A DNA stretch of 13,937 bases, taken from NCBI GenBank assembly GCA_905373295.1, contig CAJPSJ010000021.1:1-13937 (forward strand). The letters are read 5' to 3'. Shown piece by piece: positions 6,702 to 13,937 of the stretch. A model generated the notes under the pieces. That model saw nothing but the letters and a program-made list of their open reading frames with translations, was not told where the DNA came from and searched no databases. This DNA is from an uncultured Campylobacter sp. (GTDB taxonomy: Bacteria > Campylobacterota > Campylobacteria > Campylobacterales > Campylobacteraceae). The translations under genes were made by a program, and so were the position numbers. Position 1 is the stretch's first letter; the number at the start of each line of letters is the position of its first letter.

Positions 6702-8059
6702 TAGGCATAGTGATGTTTGCGGCAGCGCTTTTTATGCTGCTACTGGGATTTCCAGTTGCGTTTACGTTCGGTGCTGTAGCGGTGATTTTCGGCTTTATCT
6801 ACGGACTTAGTGAGGCGTGGGATTACGCGCAGGGCTTTGAAATTTTAACCGAAGCTTTCGAGGATATGAGCAGGCAGTTTTTTTCACTGATGCCTAATAG
6901 AATTTACTCGATTATGGAAAATCAGCTGCTAATTTCGGTGCCGCTTTTTATTTTGATGGGTATGATTTTGCAAAAGACCCGCCTTGCGGAGCGCTTATTA
7001 GAGTCGATGGCATTTTTATTCGGCGGCGTACGAGGCGGCGTAGCGATCAGCACTGTTTTGGTGGGCGCGTTACTTGCGGCTACGACGGGCATCGTGGGCG
7101 CGACTGTCATCGCTATGGGAGTCATCAGTCTGCCCGTTATGATGAAATACGGCTACGATAAGCCTCTAGCTACTGGCACCATCGCTGCTGCGGGCACGCT
7201 TGGGCAGATTATCCCGCCTTCTATCGTGCTGATTATTTTAGGCGATATACTTTCTGTTTCGGTGGGCGATCTTTTCTCTGCAGCAGTTATTCCTGGGCTC
7301 GTGTTAGTGGGTTTTTACGTGATTTATATCGCGATTATTTCATATATTTGCAAAGATTATGCGCCGCCTGTTCCGCCGCTAGAGGGACTTAGCAAATCAA
7401 AGCAAATTTTTATCGCGCTTAAAAACGTCGTGCCGGTGCTTGTGCTGATTTTGCTCGTTTTGGGATCTATTTTTGCGGGCATCGCTACGCCTACGGAGAG
7501 CTCGTCGGTAGGCTGCTTGGGTGCGATAGCGCTAGCTGTTTTATACCGCACATTTTCGTTTAGGCTGATCTATGACGCGCTAAAAAATACCGCTAAAATT
7601 TCGGGCATGGTTTTTATGATTTTGATGGGCGCCACGGCATTTTCGATGATTTTTTCTTACACTGGCGGAGATGAGGTCGTAAAAAATTTTATGGAAAATC
7701 TGCCCGGTCAAGCATGGGGATTTATCGCGCTTACGATGGTAGTTATCATAGTGCTTGGATTTTTTCTCGATTATGTCGAAATTTCATATATCATTTTGCC
7801 GATACTTTTGCCGATAGTAGAGTCTTTGCATATCAATCCCGTGTGGTTTGCGATCTTAATCGCTGTAAATTTACAAACGTCGTTTATGACGCCGCCATTT
7901 GGATTTTCGATATTTTTCTTAAAGGGTGTGACGCCTCCGCAAATCCACACCACGGATATTTACAAGGGCGTGCTACCTTTTATTTTATTGCAAATTCTAG
8001 TGCTATTAACGCTCGCAATCTTTCCATGGGTTTTCGGTTTAAAAGCTTTTTTAGGCTAG
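6698..8059 (+). CDS. TRAP transporter large permease (DctM family)
   Basis: The main transmembrane channel of the TRAP transporter, 453 residues and very hydrophobic (around 12 helices). Conserved segments are VPLFILMGMILQKTRLAERL (81-100), GTLGQIIPPSIVLIILGD (166-183), GIATPTESSSVG (261-272) and LQTSFMTPPFGFSIFFLKGV (392-411), the last two being ion/substrate-site regions of the family. The ~70-residue stretch between the first helices and VPLF, with SIMENQLLISVPLF, fits the mannitol/chloroaromatic-type branch and agrees with the small subunit. The ATG is preceded by an AGAGGGTGAG ribosome binding site. It is followed 41 bases later by pycB, with no terminator between, so transport and pyruvate carboxylation are probably co-transcribed. 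This suggests a 2-oxo acid, lactate or similar substrate; that is inference. Confidence 0.92.
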   Translation: MIGIVMFAAALFMLLLGFPVAFTFGAVAVIFGFIYGLSEAWDYAQGFEILTEAFEDMSRQFFSLMPNRIYSIMENQLLISVPLFILMGMILQKTRLAERLLESMAFLFGGVRGGVAISTVLVGALLAATTGIVGATVIAMGVISLPVMMKYGYDKPLATGTIAAAGTLGQIIPPSIVLIILGDILSVSVGDLFSAAVIPGLVLVGFYVIYIAIISYICKDYAPPVPPLEGLSKSKQIFIALKNVVPVLVLILLVLGSIFAGIATPTESSSVGCLGAIALAVLYRTFSFRLIYDALKNTAKISGMVFMILMGATAFSMIFSYTGGDEVVKNFMENLPGQAWGFIALTMVVIIVLGFFLDYVEISYIILPILLPIVESLHINPVWFAILIAVNLQTSFMTPPFGFSIFFLKGVTPPQIHTTDIYKGVLPFILLQILVLLTLAIFPWVFGLKAFLG

Positions 8060-8100
8060 AAATATTAAAATTCACGCTAAATTTAACCTAGGAGCTAAAA

Positions 8101-9939
8101 ATGGCTAAAAAGCTTATCGACGTTATGGATACGACCTTTCGCGACGGATTTCAGTCTGTTTTCGGCGCGCGCGTGGCGATGCAGGACTTCCTGCCTGCCG
8201 TTAGCGCGGCGAAGGACGCGGGCATCACGCACTTTGAGTTTGGCGGCGGCGCGCGGTTTCAGAGCCTGTATTTTTACCTAAACGAAGACGCCTTTGAGAT
8301 GATGGATAAATTTAGAAGCATCGTGGGGCCTGAGGCGAACCTACAGACCCTTAGCCGCGGTGTAAATACCGTCACGCTCGATACAGGCAGTCGCGAGATA
8401 ATCGATCTGCACGCCAAGCTTTTTGCCAAGCACGGCACGACGACGATTCGAAATTTCGACGCGCTAAACGACGTGGAAAATTTAAAATTTAGCGGCGAGT
8501 GCATACATCGCCACGGCCTTAAACACGAAGTCGTGGTTACGATGATGGATCTGCCGCCGGGATGCAGCGGCGCGCACGATGCGGCATTTTACGAGAGGAT
8601 TTTGCGTCAAATTTTAGACGCGCAGATTCCGTTTGATAGCGTCTGCTTCAAAGACGCAAGCGGCACCAGCAGCCCGCAGAAGGTCTATGAGACGATCAAG
8701 CGCGCGCGTAAAATTTTAGGCGACGGCGTGCATATCCGCCTGCACACGCACGAGACGGCGGGCGTTAGCGTCGCATGCTATCAGGCTGCACTCGTTGCGG
8801 GCGTAGACGGCATCGACCTTGCCGCGCATCCGGTTAGCGGCGGCACGAGCCAGCCGGATATCCTCACGCTGCTGCACGCGACGAAGGGGCAAAATTTCGA
8901 TCTGGGTCTGGATGCAGAGAAAATTTTAAAATACGAAGAGGTTTTGGGCGAGTGCTTGAAGGATTACTTTATGCCGCCAGAGGCTACGCAGGTAAGTCCG
9001 CTCATTCCGTTTAGCCCGATGCCCGGAGGCGCGCTTACTGCAAACACCCAGATGATGCGCGATAATAAAATTTTAGACAAATTCCCAGCCGTCATCAAGG
9101 CCATGCGCGAGGTCGTCGAAAAGGGCGGTTTCGGCACGAGCGTGACGCCGGTTAGCCAGTTTTATTTTCAGCAAGCGTTTAACAACGTAATGTTCGGCCC
9201 GTGGAAAAAGATCGCCGAGGGCTACGGCAAGATGGTGTTAGGCTATTTCGGCAAAACGCCCGTTAAGCCGGATGAAGGCGTGATTAAGATGGCGGCGGAG
9301 CAGCTGGGACTACAGCCTACGACCAAACACGCCGTAGATATTGCCGATGCAGACGAGAGCAAGAGCGTCGCGTATGCGCAGAAGATTCTACGCGAACAGG
9401 GCATCGAGCCTAGTGAGGAGAACGTATTTATCGCGCTTGCGTGCAAAGAAAAGGGCATCGCGTTTTTGAAGGGCGAGGGCAAGGTGATGAGCCGCAAAAA
9501 AGAGGACGTAGCACCCGCCGTAAGCCATCAAAACGGTATTTCTAAAAACGGCAAATTTGACGTTAAGATTAACGGTAAAATTTACAACGTAGAATTTGCC
9601 GGACAAAACGTGCTCGTAAACGGCGATCGATACGACGTCAGCTTCGATACCTCAGCGCCCGCAAAGCCGCAACCGCAAGGCTCCGCCGGCGAGCAGCCCA
9701 CTGCTGACGCGCGAGGTGGTACGGACGATAACGATATAAAAGCGACGCTTCCTAGTAACGTATTTAAAATTTTAATAAAGGAAGGCGACGCTGTTAAGGC
9801 GGGGCAGAATGTCATCGTGCTTGAAGCGATGAAGATGGAAATAAATATCGAAAGCCCGCGTGACGGCATAATCGATAAAATTTTGATCGCTCAAGGCGAT
9901 ACCGTCGATGCCGATCAGGTGCTCGCGATTTTAAGATAA
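8101..9939 (+). CDS. pycB: Pyruvate carboxylase subunit B (carboxyltransferase plus biotin carrier domain)
   Basis: Transfers the carboxyl group from carboxybiotin to pyruvate, giving oxaloacetate. It works with a biotin carboxylase subunit (PycA), which is not in the window. The 612 residues contain a DRE-TIM barrel carboxyltransferase domain: DTTFRDGFQS (10-19), the catalytic lysine in CFKDASG (K184) and metal-binding histidines in HTHETAG (H215, H217). A conserved C-terminal carboxylase region with GGALTANTQMM and GFGTSVTPVSQFYFQQAFNN comes next. A Pro/Gly-rich linker (about 518-535) leads to the biotinyl domain with EAMKMEI (K578 is biotinylated). The sequence is close to what I recall of C. 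jejuni PycB and lies beside pckA as there. Oxaloacetate decarboxylase alpha subunits share the architecture, but no beta or gamma subunit genes are present, favouring the anaplerotic enzyme. AGGAG (8090-8094) precedes the ATG. Confidence 0.92.
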   Translation: MAKKLIDVMDTTFRDGFQSVFGARVAMQDFLPAVSAAKDAGITHFEFGGGARFQSLYFYLNEDAFEMMDKFRSIVGPEANLQTLSRGVNTVTLDTGSREIIDLHAKLFAKHGTTTIRNFDALNDVENLKFSGECIHRHGLKHEVVVTMMDLPPGCSGAHDAAFYERILRQILDAQIPFDSVCFKDASGTSSPQKVYETIKRARKILGDGVHIRLHTHETAGVSVACYQAALVAGVDGIDLAAHPVSGGTSQPDILTLLHATKGQNFDLGLDAEKILKYEEVLGECLKDYFMPPEATQVSPLIPFSPMPGGALTANTQMMRDNKILDKFPAVIKAMREVVEKGGFGTSVTPVSQFYFQQAFNNVMFGPWKKIAEGYGKMVLGYFGKTPVKPDEGVIKMAAEQLGLQPTTKHAVDIADADESKSVAYAQKILREQGIEPSEENVFIALACKEKGIAFLKGEGKVMSRKKEDVAPAVSHQNGISKNGKFDVKINGKIYNVEFAGQNVLVNGDRYDVSFDTSAPAKPQPQGSAGEQPTADARGGTDDNDIKATLPSNVFKILIKEGDAVKAGQNVIVLEAMKMEINIESPRDGIIDKILIAQGDTVDADQVLAILR

Positions 9940-9944
9940 GCTCT

Positions 9945-9974
9945 AAATTTAGGCGGGCGCTTCCGCCTAAATTT
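9945..9974 (+). terminator. Hairpin terminator after pycB
   Basis: A perfect 12-bp stem AAATTTAGGCGG / CCGCCTAAATTT surrounds the six-base loop GCGCTT, six bases after the pycB stop. Only three T end the stem, so it may act partly as a terminator and partly as a 3'-stabilising hairpin. pckA has its own promoter beyond it. Confidence 0.7.
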
Positions 9975-10022
9975 CATGGCGGCCATCCTCGGTGCTTAAG
10001 CGAGCACACCTAAATTTTAAGC

Positions 10023-10028
10023 TATAAT
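10023..10028 (+). promoter_or_regulatory. -10 box for pckA
   Basis: A perfect TATAAT lies 43 bases before the pckA ATG, after the pycB hairpin. AAAAGGA (10057-10063) is the ribosome binding site. pckA can thus be transcribed separately from pycB. Confidence 0.6.
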
Positions 10029-10070
10029 AGCGCAATCTTTTATCAAAATTTAATTTAAAAAGGACGCAAA

Positions 10071-11654
10071 ATGACAACTCCGAACGATCTGGATAAATTA
10101 GGTCTTAAAAATATCAAAAAAATCAACCACAACCTAAGCTACGACGAGCTTTTCGAGCTTGAAAAGGCGATGAATGAAGGGCGCGTATCAAGCAACGGCA
10201 CTTTTATGGTCGATACGGGTATCTTTACGGGTCGCAGCCCCAAGGATAAATACTTCGTAAAACAAGATCCGAGCCAAAAATACATCGCCTGGGGCAAGGT
10301 AAATCAGCCTATCTCAAAAGAGCTTTTCGATAAGCTTTTAGCCAAAGCTAAAGCCCAGCTAAGCGGCAAGGAAATCTTTATCCAAGACGCATTTTGCGGC
10401 GCTAGCAAATCCAGCCGCAAAAACGTGCGTTTCGTAACCGAAGTCGCTTGGCAGGCGCATTTCGTAAAAAATATGTTCATCCGCCCAAGCGAGAGCGAGC
10501 TAGCGGAATTTCATCCAGATTTCGTCGTTTATAACGCGTGCAAATGCAAAAACGAAGATTACGCGAGCGACAGGCTGCACTCCGACGTTTTCGTTATATT
10601 TAACGTCGAGGAAAACGTCGCGGTTATTGGCGGCACGTGGTACGGTGGCGAGATGAAAAAGGGAATTTTTTCGATGATGAACTACTGGTTGCCGCTTGCG
10701 GGCAAGATGTCGATGCACTGCTCGGCAAACGTGGGTAAAGATGGCGACACGGCGCTATTTTTCGGCCTAAGCGGTACGGGCAAAACGACGCTCTCTACAG
10801 ATCCAAACCGCAAGCTAATAGGCGACGACGAGCACGGCTGGGATGATGAGGGGATATTTAACTTCGAGGGCGGCTGCTACGCGAAGTGCATAAATTTAGA
10901 CCCGAGCAGCGAGCCTGAAATTTACGCCGCGATCAAACGCGACGCGCTGCTTGAAAACGTAGTCGCCAACGAAGCTGGCGTCGTGGACTATAAAGACGGC
11001 AGCAAGACCGAAAACACCCGCGTCAGCTACCCGATCTATCACATCGATAACTACGAGCCAAGCTCTGCGGGCGGTCATCCGAAAAACATCATCTTCCTAA
11101 CAGCCGACGCATTCGGCGTTTTGCCGCCGGTTGCAAAGCTAACCAAAGAGCAGGCGATGTATTATTTCCTAAGCGGCTATACGGCCAAAGTTGCAGGCAC
11201 CGAGCGCGGTATCACCGAGCCCGTGGCGACTTTTAGCGCGTGCTTTGGCGAGCCGTTTATGCCGCTACATCCGACCGTTTACGCTAAGCTTCTAGGCGAA
11301 AAGATCGATAAGCATAATGTCAGCGTCTATCTCGTAAACACCGGCTGGAGCGGCGGTGCGTACGGCGTAGGCAAGCGAATGAGCATCAAAGCCACTCGCG
11401 CATGCATAAACGCGATCCTGGACGGCAGCATCAAAAAGTGTGAATTTGAAAATTTCGAAAAATTTAACCTAGCGATCCCAAAAGAGCTCGCAGGCGTCGA
11501 GACGAAGCTGCTAAATCCGATCAATACGTGGACGCACCCGGCGGAATATAAAATCACGCGCGATAAGCTAGCAAAGATGTTTGAAGAGAATTTTAAACGC
11601 TACGAGGACGTAAAAGAGGGGGTCGAGTTTGCCAAAGCGGGCCCTACGGCTTAG
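10071..11654 (+). CDS. pckA: Phosphoenolpyruvate carboxykinase (ATP)
   Basis: Catalyses oxaloacetate + ATP to PEP + CO2 + ADP, the entry step of gluconeogenesis, needed in Campylobacter because sugars are mostly not used. The full-length protein of 527 residues shows all family motifs. These are the substrate-binding GRSPKDK (54-60, R55), YGGEMKKG (191-198, K196/K197), MHCSAN (215-220, H216), the kinase-1 P-loop [11 protein letters not shown] (232-242, K238), the kinase-2 motif LIGDDEHGW (249-257), and the adenine-binding [11 protein letters not shown] (343-353) and [15 protein letters not shown] (423-437). The P-loop and ATP-type C-terminus separate it from the GTP-dependent class. Its neighbour pycB supplies oxaloacetate. 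The last 26 bases overlap the start of the next gene and contain that gene's ribosome binding site. Confidence 0.98.
   Translation: MTTPNDLDKLGLKNIKKINHNLSYDELFELEKAMNEGRVSSNGTFMVDTGIFTGRSPKDKYFVKQDPSQKYIAWGKVNQPISKELFDKLLAKAKAQLSGKEIFIQDAFCGASKSSRKNVRFVTEVAWQAHFVKNMFIRPSESELAEFHPDFVVYNACKCKNEDYASDRLHSDVFVIFNVEENVAVIGGTWYGGEMKKGIFSMMNYWLPLAGKMSMHCSANVGKDGDTALFFGLSGTGKTTLSTDPNRKLIGDDEHGWDDEGIFNFEGGCYAKCINLDPSSEPEIYAAIKRDALLENVVANEAGVVDYKDGSKTENTRVSYPIYHIDNYEPSSAGGHPKNIIFLTADAFGVLPPVAKLTKEQAMYYFLSGYTAKVAGTERGITEPVATFSACFGEPFMPLHPTVYAKLLGEKIDKHNVSVYLVNTGWSGGAYGVGKRMSIKATRACINAILDGSIKKCEFENFEKFNLAIPKELAGVETKLLNPINTWTHPAEYKITRDKLAKMFEENFKRYEDVKEGVEFAKAGPTA
11616..11622 (+). promoter_or_regulatory. 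Ribosome binding site inside the end of pckA
   Basis: GAGGGGG ends six bases before the TTG at 11629, inside the last pckA codons. It is the main support for the TTG start of the overlapping lipoprotein gene and implies translation coupled to pckA. Confidence 0.65.
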
Positions 11655-12981
11655 GCTCCTGGGTCTTGGGGCGATCTGCGCGCTTTTTGCCGCATGCGAA
11701 AACACCCCTTCAAATTTAAAACAGCCGCTCGTTGCGATGAGCGGCTTTTCCTTTTACGACGATCCGCTAAGCTACATCAACAATGTGCGCGCAAAATCGG
11801 GGTTAAACTACTTTGCGCAGAATGAAATTTTAAATATCTCCGCGCTTAATCACGCAAAATATGTCGTCGCAAACGAGGCGATGTCGCACGACGAGACCCC
11901 GGGCAAGCCGAATTTTACGGGCGAAAATCCGTCAAAGCGCGCTTTTTACGCAGGCTATAATGCCGTCGTGAGTGAAAATTTATCCTATAATTCAAGCGAT
12001 CTAAAAAGCGCGATCGACGGGCTTTTAAGCGCGATTTACCATAGATTTGCCTTTTTGGATTTTGCTTCGGATGAGATCGGCATCGGCTATTTTGAGCACG
12101 GCAAAAAAAGTAGCTATGTTTTTGAGATGGGAAATTCGCGCCTCAACGCCTTTTGCTTGCGGAATTTAAACGACGAAGGAGGCGGCAAATTTCTACTGGG
12201 GATGTGCAAAAACGAAACGCTACGGATGAGGGAGGATAAGTTCAAAGGCGCCACCGCGCTAAACTCGCGCCCCTATGTGTATTACCCGAACGACGAGCCC
12301 GCGCTTGCATTCTTTAGCAATGAAATTCCAGACCCCATGCCAGAGTGCAAAATCACCGCAAATCCCGTAAGCGTGGAATTTAATTCCGCCCAGCTGCCCG
12401 TAGCGATGAAAAGTTTTAAAATTTACGAAGGCGGCAGAGAGCTTCAAAATGTTAAAATTTTAGACAAAAACTCCGATCCTAACGCCATTTTAAGCGATAG
12501 GCAGTTCGTGCTTTTTAGCAGAGATGTTTTCAAATTTGATACCAAATATGGCGCGGAGTTTAATTACGAGCAGGGCGGGAAGCAAAAGACGCTACGGTGG
12601 GAGTTCATCACGCAGGCACCTAAATTTAGATACTTCGTCGTGCAAGGCGGAGAAAATCTGAGCGTGAAAAACGGCGCGTTTTACGACATATTCGTAGCCC
12701 CGAAAGACTGCAACGATTTGATGAAAAGCTATAAAACCAGCTACTCCTTTATGGATAAGCCCGAAATTTCAAGCCCCGCGGCAAATATGCTGCGCGTAAA
12801 GCTAAACGGCGCAAAGGGCGCAAAGCTTGAAATTTCAACGGACAACGGCGCGATAATAAATCTATATTTAAGCGACGACTCCAAAAGCTACGGCGGCATG
12901 GGTATAATTTATGCCGCAATCGCGGTGGTTTTGGCGGCGATCATTTTGTTTTATCTTTTGGCAAGAAGAAGAGGGCGATAG
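11629..12981 (+). CDS. CAP-domain (SCP/YkwD-like) lipoprotein with C-terminal membrane segment
   Basis: An exported protein of 450 residues with unknown role. The TTG start is supported by GAGGGGG six bases upstream and by the signal sequence it gives: basic MPKRALRLR, a hydrophobic stretch, then the lipobox LFAAC (C23 would be lipidated). The next in-frame Met (M37) would lose this. Residues about 45-170 form a CAP domain: [28 protein letters not shown] (H75), MSHDET (H87), SENLSYN (E117) and [19 protein letters not shown] (H138), covering the His/Glu cavity residues. Residues 175-415 are an unrecognised, beta-rich-looking region. The end is SYGGMG, a hydrophobic helix (about 426-444) and ARRRGR, so the protein carries both a lipid and a possible C-terminal anchor. 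It overlaps pckA by 26 bases. Confidence 0.8.
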   Translation: MPKRALRLRLLGLGAICALFAACENTPSNLKQPLVAMSGFSFYDDPLSYINNVRAKSGLNYFAQNEILNISALNHAKYVVANEAMSHDETPGKPNFTGENPSKRAFYAGYNAVVSENLSYNSSDLKSAIDGLLSAIYHRFAFLDFASDEIGIGYFEHGKKSSYVFEMGNSRLNAFCLRNLNDEGGGKFLLGMCKNETLRMREDKFKGATALNSRPYVYYPNDEPALAFFSNEIPDPMPECKITANPVSVEFNSAQLPVAMKSFKIYEGGRELQNVKILDKNSDPNAILSDRQFVLFSRDVFKFDTKYGAEFNYEQGGKQKTLRWEFITQAPKFRYFVVQGGENLSVKNGAFYDIFVAPKDCNDLMKSYKTSYSFMDKPEISSPAANMLRVKLNGAKGAKLEISTDNGAIINLYLSDDSKSYGGMGIIYAAIAVVLAAIILFYLLARRRGR

Positions 12982-12996
12982 GCGAAACCTATTTTT
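12978..12996 (+). terminator. Short hairpin terminator after the CAP lipoprotein gene
   Basis: ATAGG, a CGAAA loop and CCTAT are followed by five T (the first shared with the stem), overlapping the TAG stop codon. The stem is only five pairs, so strength is doubtful, but position and T run fit an intrinsic terminator for the pckA-lipoprotein unit. Confidence 0.4.
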
Positions 12997-13086
12997 GGGA
13001 CCTCTGCTTTTGTCTGTGTCTGCGCGCACAGGGGCGCATAATGCCTGTCTAGCGTGAAATTTAATGCAGAGCTCGGCTTTTAAATT

Positions 13087-13314
13087 TTAAATCTCGTCCC
13101 CATTTATCTCATCCGCAAGTTTTAAAATTTTATCCCGCACCGCCTCAGGGGCGTAGATATCCACCCACTCTATCCCGTTTGAGGCGCTAAAAAGCACGGC
13201 GATCTGCCCCTCGCTCATCGCGCGCTTAGCAAGCTTGGTCGCCGCGGGGCTGTTACCCATATTTGGCGTTTCGTCTATGCTTATCTCGGCGCAACGGCGT
13301 AAATAGGCGCTAAA
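13087..13314 (-). pseudogene. C-terminal part of an unrecognised gene, separated from its N-terminal part by a frameshift
   Basis: On the minus strand this frame is open for 75 codons after a stop at 13315-13317. Its residues read like a real protein: EISIDETPNMGNSPAATKLA, then GQIAVLFSASNGIEWVDIYA and a C-terminal helix ending ADEINGDEI. It has no usable start: the first ATG (13258-13260) lacks a ribosome binding site, and the protein-like sequence begins before it. The overlapping upstream frame (13281-13640) has an excellent start but stops just where this one begins to look real. Adding one base near 13287-13292 would join them as ...IYAVAP-EISIDE..., giving about 185 residues. I therefore read both as one gene broken by a one-base loss. 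A sequencing error is equally possible. No family was recognised. Confidence 0.55.
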
Positions 13315-13640
13315 TCAAACTCTCCCTCGAGCAAAATAATAACCGAGCCGCGCCTAAAACTGCAAGCGTTCCAAAAGATCTCGGCGCCGTTTATGCATTC
13401 GCGCGAAAGATCGAGGCGAAATTTACCCCGCTCGCGCACGAGAAAACTAATCTCGCTTAAGTTTAGCGGGTGCTCCACGCTACCGAAGGCTCCCACGATG
13501 CTATCTTTGCGGCCGTTATAGACATAGGCGGCGAGCGCATTTTGCAGTAGCGGTGCGATGATCTGATCGTGCGCGCTCGTGTGATCGTCATCTCTGGCAC
13601 GCCCTGCGATCTTTACGAAAAACGGTTTGAAATACTCCAT
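13281..13640 (-). CDS. Unrecognised protein, N-terminal part of a frameshifted gene
   Basis: The frame encodes 119 residues starting with an ATG that has a strong AAGGAG (plus-strand 13646-13651) at ideal spacing, so expression is likely. The sequence looks soluble: no signal peptide, no membrane helix, mixed charged and hydrophobic segments such as IIAPLLQNALAAYVYNG, AFGSVEHPLNLSEISFLV and RRGSVIILLEGEFDLAPIYA. The last few residues (VAPR, stop) are probably produced by a frameshift, because a frame shifted by one continues with protein-like sequence to 13087. The restored protein would be about 185 residues. I do not recognise a family and assign no function. It is convergent with the CAP lipoprotein gene and lies downstream of another minus-strand gene, about 196 bases away. 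Confidence 0.6.
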   Translation of the reverse strand: MEYFKPFFVKIAGRARDDDHTSAHDQIIAPLLQNALAAYVYNGRKDSIVGAFGSVEHPLNLSEISFLVRERGKFRLDLSRECINGAEIFWNACSFRRGSVIILLEGEFDLAPIYAVAPR

Positions 13641-13752
13641 AAACGCTCCTTAAATTTATAAAATTTGTTTAAATTTAGCGCTCGCGGCGGTTAAATTTAG
13701 CCTGCCATCGCATTTTCGGCTCGTTTTTCAGACGTCGCCGTTTTAAATTTTA

Positions 13753-13784
13753 AAATTTTACGTAGGCTTTAGTGCGTAAAATTT
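13753..13784 (-). terminator. Possible hairpin terminator after the right-edge gene
   Basis: AAATTTTACG (13753-13762) and CGTAAAATTT (13775-13784) form a ten-base stem with a 12-base loop in the gap after the right-edge minus-strand gene. It is AT-rich and lacks a clear T run, so it is a weak candidate. Confidence 0.35.
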
Positions 13785-13836
13785 CAGACACCGTTTTTCT
13801 AAATTTAACGCGCTCTTAAACGCCGCGCGTCTAAAC

Positions 13837-13937
13837 TTAACGCCCCAAAATTTCAAATTTATCGCCGTGCACCGCGATCGCTTCGGCGTTATTTATCGGC
13901 GCCAAATTTAGCTTACCGCCGTAAGCTTTTAAAATTT
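13837..13937 (-). CDS. C-terminus of an unrecognised gene entering from the right edge
   Basis: On the minus strand the last 101 bases hold an open frame of 32 codons ending in TAA (13837-13839). The peptide includes AYGGKLNLAPINNAEAIAVH and ends GDKFEILGR. Composition and codon choice resemble the other genes here, and the other two minus-strand frames of this end are closed by early stops. The start and most of the protein lie outside the window. Too little is visible to name a family. Confidence 0.5.
   Translation of the reverse strand, partial: ILKAYGGKLNLAPINNAEAIAVHGDKFEILGR

Noticed and set aside
7714..8091. 125-codon plus-strand ORF inside the large TRAP permease
   Set aside because: It is a shifted frame of the strongly conserved DctM-family gene; its sequence has no domain features.
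9582..9869. 95-codon minus-strand ORF opposite the biotinyl domain of pycB
   Set aside because: It is the antisense shadow of a well-supported coding region, with no ribosome binding site or recognisable domain.
8101..9939. Sodium-pumping oxaloacetate decarboxylase alpha subunit
   Set aside because: The architecture fits, but no beta or gamma subunit genes are nearby and the pckA neighbour favours pyruvate carboxylase B.
13281..13317. Programmed -1 frameshift in the right-hand minus-strand gene
   Set aside because: No slippery heptamer of the X-XXY-YYZ type is present in the overlap of the two frames, so a simple one-base loss or sequence error is preferred.

Overview
The window looks like a chromosomal segment of an oral or gut-type, higher-GC Campylobacter (the rectus/showae/gracilis/curvus kind) or a close relative. 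The evidence is the NIF-type nifS-nifU pair typical of Campylobacterota, a pycB-pckA order that I recall from C. jejuni, a SapC-family protein, GTG/TTG starts with AAGGA-type ribosome binding sites, and AT-rich intergenic DNA full of AAATTT/AAAATTTT. The species cannot be fixed from sequence alone. No tRNA, rRNA, CRISPR array, insertion sequence or phage gene was seen.

Layout. 1-1448: the 3' end of nifS (cut by the left edge) and complete nifU, which together assemble Fe-S clusters. 1839-2627: a lone periplasmic amino-acid-type binding protein between two long AT-rich gaps; the second gap holds a perfect 30-bp palindrome. 3243-3929 (minus): a SapC-family protein, divergent from 4078-4851, a CysQ-type phosphatase. 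4915-5307: a type IV pilin-like protein with its own promoter and a strong terminator. 5327-5938 (minus): a four-helix DsbB-type protein whose first redox CxxC is missing. 6035-8059: the two membrane subunits of a TRAP transporter, with a possible tiny ORF between them and no binding-protein gene nearby. 8101-9939 and 10071-11654: pyruvate carboxylase subunit B and ATP-dependent PEP carboxykinase. 11629-12981: a CAP-domain lipoprotein overlapping the end of pckA. 13087-13640 (minus): an unrecognised gene that appears broken by a one-base frameshift. 13837-13937 (minus): the last 32 codons of another unrecognised gene running off the right edge.

How the genes work together. PycB (with a PycA encoded elsewhere) makes oxaloacetate from pyruvate, and PckA interconverts oxaloacetate and PEP, so the pair forms an anaplerotic/gluconeogenic node. 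The TRAP permease immediately upstream of pycB is of the subfamily often linked to 2-oxo acids and related organic acids. A transport-to-carboxylation link is therefore attractive, but it is inference. The remaining genes look like ordinary independent units.

I did not find a clear new multi-gene system. The best leads are the DsbB homologue without its CxxC, the CAP lipoprotein that carries both a lipobox and a C-terminal Gly-Gly/TM/Arg tail, the TRAP QM pair without a binding protein, the 30-bp palindrome in a geneless stretch, and the frameshifted gene at the right.
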